A stretch of 11,226 bases of DNA from JAKFEW01 sp036675505 (GTDB lineage Bacteria; Cyanobacteriota; Sericytochromatia; S15B-MN24; JAQBPE01): positions 1-11,226 of the forward strand of contig JAKFEW010000034.1 in NCBI GenBank assembly GCA_036675505.1. Direction: 5' to 3'. A model generated the notes under the pieces. That model did no database searches. It saw only the letters and a list, made by a program, of their open reading frames with translations, and had not been told where the DNA came from. How positions within the stretch are numbered: position 1 is the first letter of the stretch; each line of letters starts with the position of its first letter. Positions 7,845 to 11,226 of the stretch are shown here, piece by piece. The translations under genes were made by a program, and so were the position numbers.

Positions 7845-8651
7845 ATGATTCAGGTCCATCCCACCGCCGTCGTCCACCCCACCGCCGCGATCGCCGAGGG
7901 CGTCGAGATCGGGCCCTACGCCGTGATCGGCGAACGGACCTTCATCGACGCCGGCACCGTGATCGGCCCGCACGCCATCATCGAGCCGCACACTACGATC
8001 GGCCGCGACTGCCGGATCCATGCCGGCGCCGTGATCGGTGGCCAGCCCCAGGACCTCAAGTACAACGGGGCCGTCTCCTATTGCGTGCTCGGCGATCGCA
8101 ACACGGTTCGCGAGCACGTCACGATCAACCGCGCGACCGGCGATGGCGACGTGACGCGGGTCGGCAACGACAACCTGCTCATGGCCTACGTCCACGTGGC
8201 CCACGACTGCGTGGTCGGCAACGGCTGCGTGCTCGCGAACGGCGTCACGTTGGCTGGCCACGTCACCCTCGAGGACCACGTGGTGATCGGCGGCATGACC
8301 GGCCTGCACCAGTTCATCCGCGTCGGCGCGATGGCGATGGTGGGTGCTATGAGCCGGCTGGCCCAGGACGTGCCGCCCTACATGCTCACCGAGGGCAACC
8401 CGCCGCGCGTGTATGGCCCCAACGTGGTCGGCCTGCGGCGCCACGACGTGCCGGCCGGCGCGCGCCTTCAGCTCAAGAAGGCCTTCAAGCTGATTTACCG
8501 CAGCCGCCTGAACATCGCGCAGGCGATCGGCGAGATGGGCAAGCTCGATCCGTCGCCCGAGCTGCGCCACCTGATCGCCTTCTTGCAATCCACCGAGCGC
8601 GGCATCAGCGGCATCGCCCGCCACGACGCGGGCCTGGAGGCCGAGGCTTGA
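7845..8651 (+). CDS. lpxA: UDP-N-acetylglucosamine O-acyltransferase LpxA
   Basis: A 268-residue trimeric left-handed beta-helix enzyme that moves a 3-hydroxyacyl chain from ACP to O-3 of UDP-GlcNAc, the first lipid A step. It begins IQVHPTAVVHPTAAIAEGVEIG and has the LpxA-specific GGQPQDLKYNG, NTVREHVTINRAT and GNDNLLMAYVHVAHDC motifs. Catalytic His is H120 (E. coli H125), with H117 next to it. The helix ends at QDVPPYMLTEGNPPRVYGPN, followed by the helical C-terminal domain. Length matches E. coli (262). By ungapped alignment from the catalytic His, the acyl-chain ruler position of E. coli (G173) is A168 here, in MVGAMS. ATG 7845 has GGAG 5-6 bases upstream. The stop overlaps the lpxB TTG. 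Confidence 0.95.
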   Translation: MIQVHPTAVVHPTAAIAEGVEIGPYAVIGERTFIDAGTVIGPHAIIEPHTTIGRDCRIHAGAVIGGQPQDLKYNGAVSYCVLGDRNTVREHVTINRATGDGDVTRVGNDNLLMAYVHVAHDCVVGNGCVLANGVTLAGHVTLEDHVVIGGMTGLHQFIRVGAMAMVGAMSRLAQDVPPYMLTEGNPPRVYGPNVVGLRRHDVPAGARLQLKKAFKLIYRSRLNIAQAIGEMGKLDPSPELRHLIAFLQSTERGISGIARHDAGLEAEA

Positions 8652-9871
8652 ACGATGGGGCGCTGATCTTCCTGTCGGCGGGCGAGGTCTCCGGCGACGT
8701 GCATGGCGCGGCGCTGGCCGCCCGCCTGCGGCAGGTCCGGCCCGATCTACGGCTCATGGGCGTGGGAGGTCCGCGCATGGCGGCGGCCGGCGTAACGTTG
8801 GTCGCCGACGTGACGGCCCACAGCGCGGTCGGCCTGACCGAGAACCTGCCCCATGTGCGCGCGGTGATGCGGGCCTTCAAGGACGCGGAGGCGGCGATCG
8901 CCGTCCATCGCCCGGATTGCGTCGTCCTGATCGACTACCAGGGTGCGAACGTGCGCCTCGCGATCCGCGCCCGCGCCCTCGGCGTGCCGACGGCGTATTA
9001 CATCCTGCCGCAGGAATGGCTCTGGGGCCTGCCAGGCGGCGCCGCCATGGTCGCCGCGAGCGCCGACCGGCTGATCGCGGTCTTCCACGGCGAGGCCGAG
9101 ACCTACGCGGCGGCCGGCGGCCGGGTCGACTTCGTCGGCCACCCGCTGATGGACCTGCTCGCGGAGGTTTCCCCCGCACCGGCCCCAGGGTCGCCTTTCG
9201 TGGCCCTGCTGCCAGGCTCGCGGCCACAGGAAGTGCGCCGGCTGCTGCCGCCGTTCCTGGGCGCCGCGGCGCTCATCGCAGCGCGGCATCCCGGCGCGCG
9301 CTTCTTGCTGCCGGTTCCGGCGCCGGCGCTCGAAGCCGAGGTGCGGGCGGCCGTCGCGCGCACGGGCCTGCCGATCGACGTCGCGACCGACGCCGGCCCG
9401 GCGGATTGGGCGAGCGCCGACGTCGCGCTCGCCGCCTCGGGCACGGTGGTGCTGGAGGCCGCGATTTTGGACGTGCCCTGCGTCGCGGCCTACCGCGTCT
9501 CGGCGCTGACGGCGTTCCTGGCGCGCCGGCTGCTCAAGGTGCGTCACGTGACGCTACCGAACATCGTGGCGGGCAGGGCGGTGGTGCCGGAGCTGCTCCA
9601 GGGAGATGCGCGGGCGGATCGGCTCGCGGAGGCTGCGTTGCAGCTCATCGCAGACCCCGAGCCGATTCGCGCCGGCTACGCGGAGGTGCGGGCGCTGCTG
9701 GGCGGTCCGGGCGCGATCGCTCGGGCAGCGGCGATCATCCTGGAGACCGCCGACCTCACGGCCTATCCTGCGATGGAGCACGCTTCGATTTGCCACACCA
9801 CACACCCTTCCCCTCTCCCCGGAGGGGGAGAGTTACCATCAGGAGATAAGAGGAACCCTGGGACGTTCTAG
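8648..9871 (+). CDS. lpxB: Lipid-A-disaccharide synthase LpxB, with an anomalous C-terminal tail
   Basis: A GT-B glycosyltransferase (CAZy GT19) joining UDP-2,3-diacylglucosamine to lipid X at the inner membrane surface. The start is TTG 8648, overlapping the lpxA TGA. GGAGG at 8636-8640 is 7 bases upstream and the next codons lead straight into LIFLSAGEVSGD (6-17), so this start is well supported. Motifs: IDYQGAN (95-101; IDAPDFN in E. coli), YYILPQEWLW, FVGHPLMD, LLPGSRPQEVRRLLP, SGTVVLEA (264-271) and LPNIVAGRAVVPELLQ. The IDY-GxN and PQEWxW forms resemble cyanobacterial LpxB. The expected end is near residues 368-376 (IILETADLTAYPA). The frame instead runs on to 407 through a low-complexity tail (THPSPLPGGGEL) encoded by a CT/GA-rich hairpin, then stops at TAG 9869-9871. 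The original 3' end was therefore probably replaced by inserted repeat or IS sequence. Activity is likely kept, since all motifs are present. Confidence 0.93.
   Translation: MNDGALIFLSAGEVSGDVHGAALAARLRQVRPDLRLMGVGGPRMAAAGVTLVADVTAHSAVGLTENLPHVRAVMRAFKDAEAAIAVHRPDCVVLIDYQGANVRLAIRARALGVPTAYYILPQEWLWGLPGGAAMVAASADRLIAVFHGEAETYAAAGGRVDFVGHPLMDLLAEVSPAPAPGSPFVALLPGSRPQEVRRLLPPFLGAAALIAARHPGARFLLPVPAPALEAEVRAAVARTGLPIDVATDAGPADWASADVALAASGTVVLEAAILDVPCVAAYRVSALTAFLARRLLKVRHVTLPNIVAGRAVVPELLQGDARADRLAEAALQLIADPEPIRAGYAEVRALLGGPGAIARAAAIILETADLTAYPAMEHASICHTTHPSPLPGGGELPSGDKRNPGTF
9813..9832. repeat. CT/GA-rich inverted repeat inside the 3' end of the lpxB frame
   Basis: CTCTCCCC (9813-9820) pairs perfectly with GGGGAGAG (9825-9832) around GGAG, followed by TTACC. 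It resembles the CCCTCTCCCC/GGGGAGAGGG dispersed intergenic repeats common in high-GC genomes. In frame it gives the characteristic HPSPLPGGGE peptide. It may work as a terminator for the lipid A run despite lying before the stop codon. Confidence 0.55.
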
Positions 9872-9934
9872 GATGGTTGTGTTCTACGCAAACAGCCAGG
9901 AGACGCCCCAGGGAACACCGGAAGATGGACTGCA

Positions 9935-10102
9935 ACCGAGCACCCGCCGCCTGACGGCACGGGGAGAGCCGCAGCCTCATCCGGCCTCTGGATCTTAGCC
10001 GAACAACGGACTGGATGGTATCTGCGGCCTGGTCTTTCAAGGCTTGGATCGCTTCACACGAGGTGTCCGGGAATCGGTTAGCCCTCTTGGCTATGAGCCT
10101 TG
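9935..10102 (+). ncRNA. Candidate IS110 bridge-type RNA (5' non-coding end of the element)
   Basis: The 240 bases between the lpxB stop and the transposase ATG hold no convincing gene but contain ordered base pairing. First, a small stem-loop: CCC+GCCG (9943-9949) with CGGC+GGG (9955-9958, 9961-9963), with a 2-base bulge. Second, a long stem-loop: GCCGCAG (9968-9974) with CTGCGGC (10022-10028), an internal loop, then CATCCGG (9978-9984) with CTGGATG (10011-10017), and a 26-base inner region holding a CCG/CGG mini-hairpin. Third, CAAGGCT (10038-10044) with AGCCTTG (10096-10102), enclosing ACAC/GTGT and TAGCC/GGCTA hairpins. One 5' stem-loop followed by two larger loops, about 170 nt, directly upstream of an IS110 transposase, is the layout known for IS110 bridge RNAs. 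Ends, promoter and guide segments could not be assigned, and the pairing was found by eye. The third stem reaches into the transposase ribosome binding site. Confidence 0.4.
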
Positions 10103-10111
10103 GAGGCATTC

Positions 10112-10999
10112 ATGAACTCATTCACGTCCGGTTCTTCCCTCACATCGCTTGAAGCGCAATTGCTGCTCGCCTTTCGCCAGGCGCACGACGCGCTCTTCAT
10201 CGGCATCGACCACCACGGCGACCAGATGACCGTGGCTCTCGTTCTCGGCCGGGAGCTGTCGATACGGCAGCTGACCAAGCCCGGCTACAGCTGGATCCCG
10301 ACCAGGGTGTTCGCCCAGGACGGGTTCGGCTACGTGGCTCTGCTCGACTTTCTCGCCGAGCAGTTCCCCGGCGTGCCGCGCGAGCAATATCGGTTCCTGA
10401 GCGAGCCGAGCTACGCCAAGCCCTGCTGTCACTTCCTGTTCCGCGCGGGCTTCGGCACGCACCAGGTGCTCTGGGCCGATACCCGCCGGGTTAATCAGTT
10501 CCGTAAGGTCCACCACCTGACCGCTTCCGGCAAGAACGACGCCGACGACGCGCGGGCGATGGTCGCGATGCTTTACTTCGCTGCAACCCAGCCCGCAGCG
10601 CCCGTCGACCTGTTCGAACTGCCGCAGCTCGACGACGCCTCAGCGGCGCTCGGGGGCCTGGCGGATGAGTACGAGCGGCTCAGCCGGCATGGCGTCGAGC
10701 TCAAGAACCGTATCGCCCAGCTGGTGATGCTGCTCTTCCCGGAACTGCGCCGGGTGTGGGCTCGCACCCAAACCTTCCGCGCGCCGGGCGTGGGCACCTA
10801 CGAGCGTCGTCAGCTCTCGCTGTTCGACTCACTCACGCCCATGCGCCTTCTCGCTAAGTTCCCCACCCCCAGGACCATCGCCGCCGCCGGCTTCGACGCC
10901 GTGTGGGCCGCCGTCGGCGGCACGGGCGTCAAGAAAGCCGCCATCCGCCAGGTCGTTGAGCTTGCCGAGCTGAGCGCCGGCGTCGACGCGCCCCACTAG
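10112..10999 (+). CDS. IS110-family transposase, DEDD catalytic part (truncated by in-frame TAG)
   Basis: A 295-residue N-terminal part of an IS110 transposase, a RuvC-like DEDD recombinase. ATG 10112 is chosen over the in-frame TTG at 10100 because GGAGG (10102-10106) is 5 bases upstream. The RuvC-like fold begins at ALFIGIDHHGDQMTVALV, with D33 as first acidic residue. E98 (FLSEPSYAKP), D143 and D146 (GKNDADDARAM, the KxDxxDA motif) complete DEDD. A helical region follows (about 170-215, EYERLSRHGVELKNRIAQLV), then LLAKFPTPRTIAAAGF, typical just before the family's second domain. Complete members are about 340-450 residues and carry a Tnp_IS116/IS110 domain with a catalytic Ser; that domain is absent. 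TAG at 10997-10999 interrupts the frame, which then stays open to 11110. The protein is almost certainly inactive alone. Confidence 0.85.
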   Translation: MNSFTSGSSLTSLEAQLLLAFRQAHDALFIGIDHHGDQMTVALVLGRELSIRQLTKPGYSWIPTRVFAQDGFGYVALLDFLAEQFPGVPREQYRFLSEPSYAKPCCHFLFRAGFGTHQVLWADTRRVNQFRKVHHLTASGKNDADDARAMVAMLYFAATQPAAPVDLFELPQLDDASAALGGLADEYERLSRHGVELKNRIAQLVMLLFPELRRVWARTQTFRAPGVGTYERRQLSLFDSLTPMRLLAKFPTPRTIAAAGFDAVWAAVGGTGVKKAAIRQVVELAELSAGVDAPH

Positions 11000-11110
11000 G
11001 CGCGGCGACTGAGCTTGCTCATCCAGGAGCTCGCCACCCTCGAAGCCAACAAGGACGCTTACAAAGCTGAGATTGCGTCCGCACTCGCGGCGGATGAGGT
11101 GTTTGCGTAA
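11000..11110 (+). pseudogene. IS110 transposase fragment after the premature stop
   Basis: Directly after TAG 10997-10999 the same frame reads 36 sense codons to TAA 11108-11110. They encode a helix (ARRLSLLIQELATL, then EANKDAYKAEIASALAADE) of the kind that precedes the PGIG-type start of the second IS110 domain. The coding signal thus continues across the stop, so the TAG is best read as a point nonsense mutation. The frame ends before the Ser-containing domain, a second lesion. Confidence 0.65.
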
Positions 11111-11120
11111 TCCGACGAAG

Positions 11121-11203
11121 CCGATCACCCAATCCGGGGAAACCGATCACCCCTCGGAGCGGAGCGACGCTGACCCTTGGAATTTACCCGGGGTGATCGG
11201 TTT
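11121..11203. repeat. CCGATCACCC repeat cluster (putative end of a second insertion sequence)
   Basis: CCGATCACCC occurs directly at 11121-11130 and 11143-11152. A 14-base form, AAACCGATCACCCC (11140-11153), has a perfect inverted copy at 11190-11203. Multiple short repeats of this kind, including GATCACC/GGTGATC cores, are typical of the multiple terminal repeats of IS21-like elements, where IstA binds. Nothing else is recognisable between 11111 and 11226, and no gene fits there. The assignment to an IS21-like end is by motif resemblance. Confidence 0.45.
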
Positions 11204-11226
11204 GGTCTACCCCCTCCTCTCCTCGT

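Larger units (their letters stand above)
9872..11110 (+). mobile_element. IS110-family insertion sequence remnant
   Basis: The element comprises a structured non-coding left part and a disrupted IS110 transposase. IS110 elements lack long terminal inverted repeats and usually make no target duplication, so exact ends cannot be read here; the given limits are the flanking stop codons. The left boundary may lie inside the lpxB tail, near or within the CT/GA repeat (about 9790-9870). The right part seems lost, because the transposase ends before its C-terminal domain and another set of repeats begins at 11121. Confidence 0.6.

Noticed and set aside
7719..8624. 301-codon minus-strand frame opposite lpxA
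   Set aside because: It is a complement of hexapeptide-repeat coding sequence, which yields a periodic His/Asp/Val-rich shadow.
8081..8647. N-terminal extension of lpxB back to 8081
   Set aside because: It lies wholly inside lpxA in another frame and is Arg/Pro shadow sequence. TTG 8648 has GGAGG and leads into the LpxB N-terminus.
9606..9998. 130-codon plus-strand frame across the end of lpxB into the IS left end
   Set aside because: Its first part is an alternative frame of lpxB and the rest has no recognisable protein character.

Overview
The window is very GC-rich and gene-dense, and comes from a diderm (Gram-negative-type) bacterium. GTG and TTG starts are used and genes often overlap. 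The core (about 2.2-9.87 kb) is one plus-strand outer-membrane and lipid A gene run: bamA, skp/ompH, lpxD, a small exported LPP20-like protein, lpxC, fabZ, lpxA, lpxB. Three things recall cyanobacteria and their non-photosynthetic relatives (for example Sericytochromatia) more than Proteobacteria: the lpxC-fabZ-lpxA-lpxB order next to an Omp85 protein, three POTRA domains in BamA, and the IDYQGAN and PQEWLW motifs of LpxB. The skp-lpxD pair is the part shared with Proteobacteria. This placement is inference from memory of these families and is held with modest confidence.

Layout. 1-517: the 3' end of an unrecognised, probably exported protein. 646-1098: a Pro/Ala-rich protein with a helical C-terminus, preceded by a 26-bp perfect palindrome. 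1131-2072 (minus): a UDP-glucuronate decarboxylase. 2073-2328: a divergent promoter region with a clear extended -10 for the bamA run. 2329-9871: the BamA/lipid A run. From about 9800 the sequence changes character. A CT/GA-rich hairpin lies inside the 3' end of the lpxB frame. It is followed by about 240 bp of structured non-coding DNA, then an IS110-family transposase broken by an in-frame TAG and lacking its C-terminal domain, then a cluster of CCGATCACCC repeats at the window edge that resembles the end of another insertion sequence.

How the genes work together. FabZ supplies the acyl-ACP pool. LpxA, LpxC and LpxD make UDP-2,3-diacylglucosamine, and LpxB condenses it with lipid X to form the lipid A disaccharide. 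BamA inserts outer-membrane proteins and Skp chaperones them across the periplasm. The UDP-2,3-diacylglucosamine hydrolase step (LpxH/LpxI/LpxG) is not encoded here. The UDP-xylose enzyme upstream probably feeds surface glycans but is transcribed separately.

The most interesting item is the 5' non-coding end of the IS110 remnant. It folds by eye into a small stem-loop plus two larger stem-loops, the general layout of an IS110 bridge RNA.
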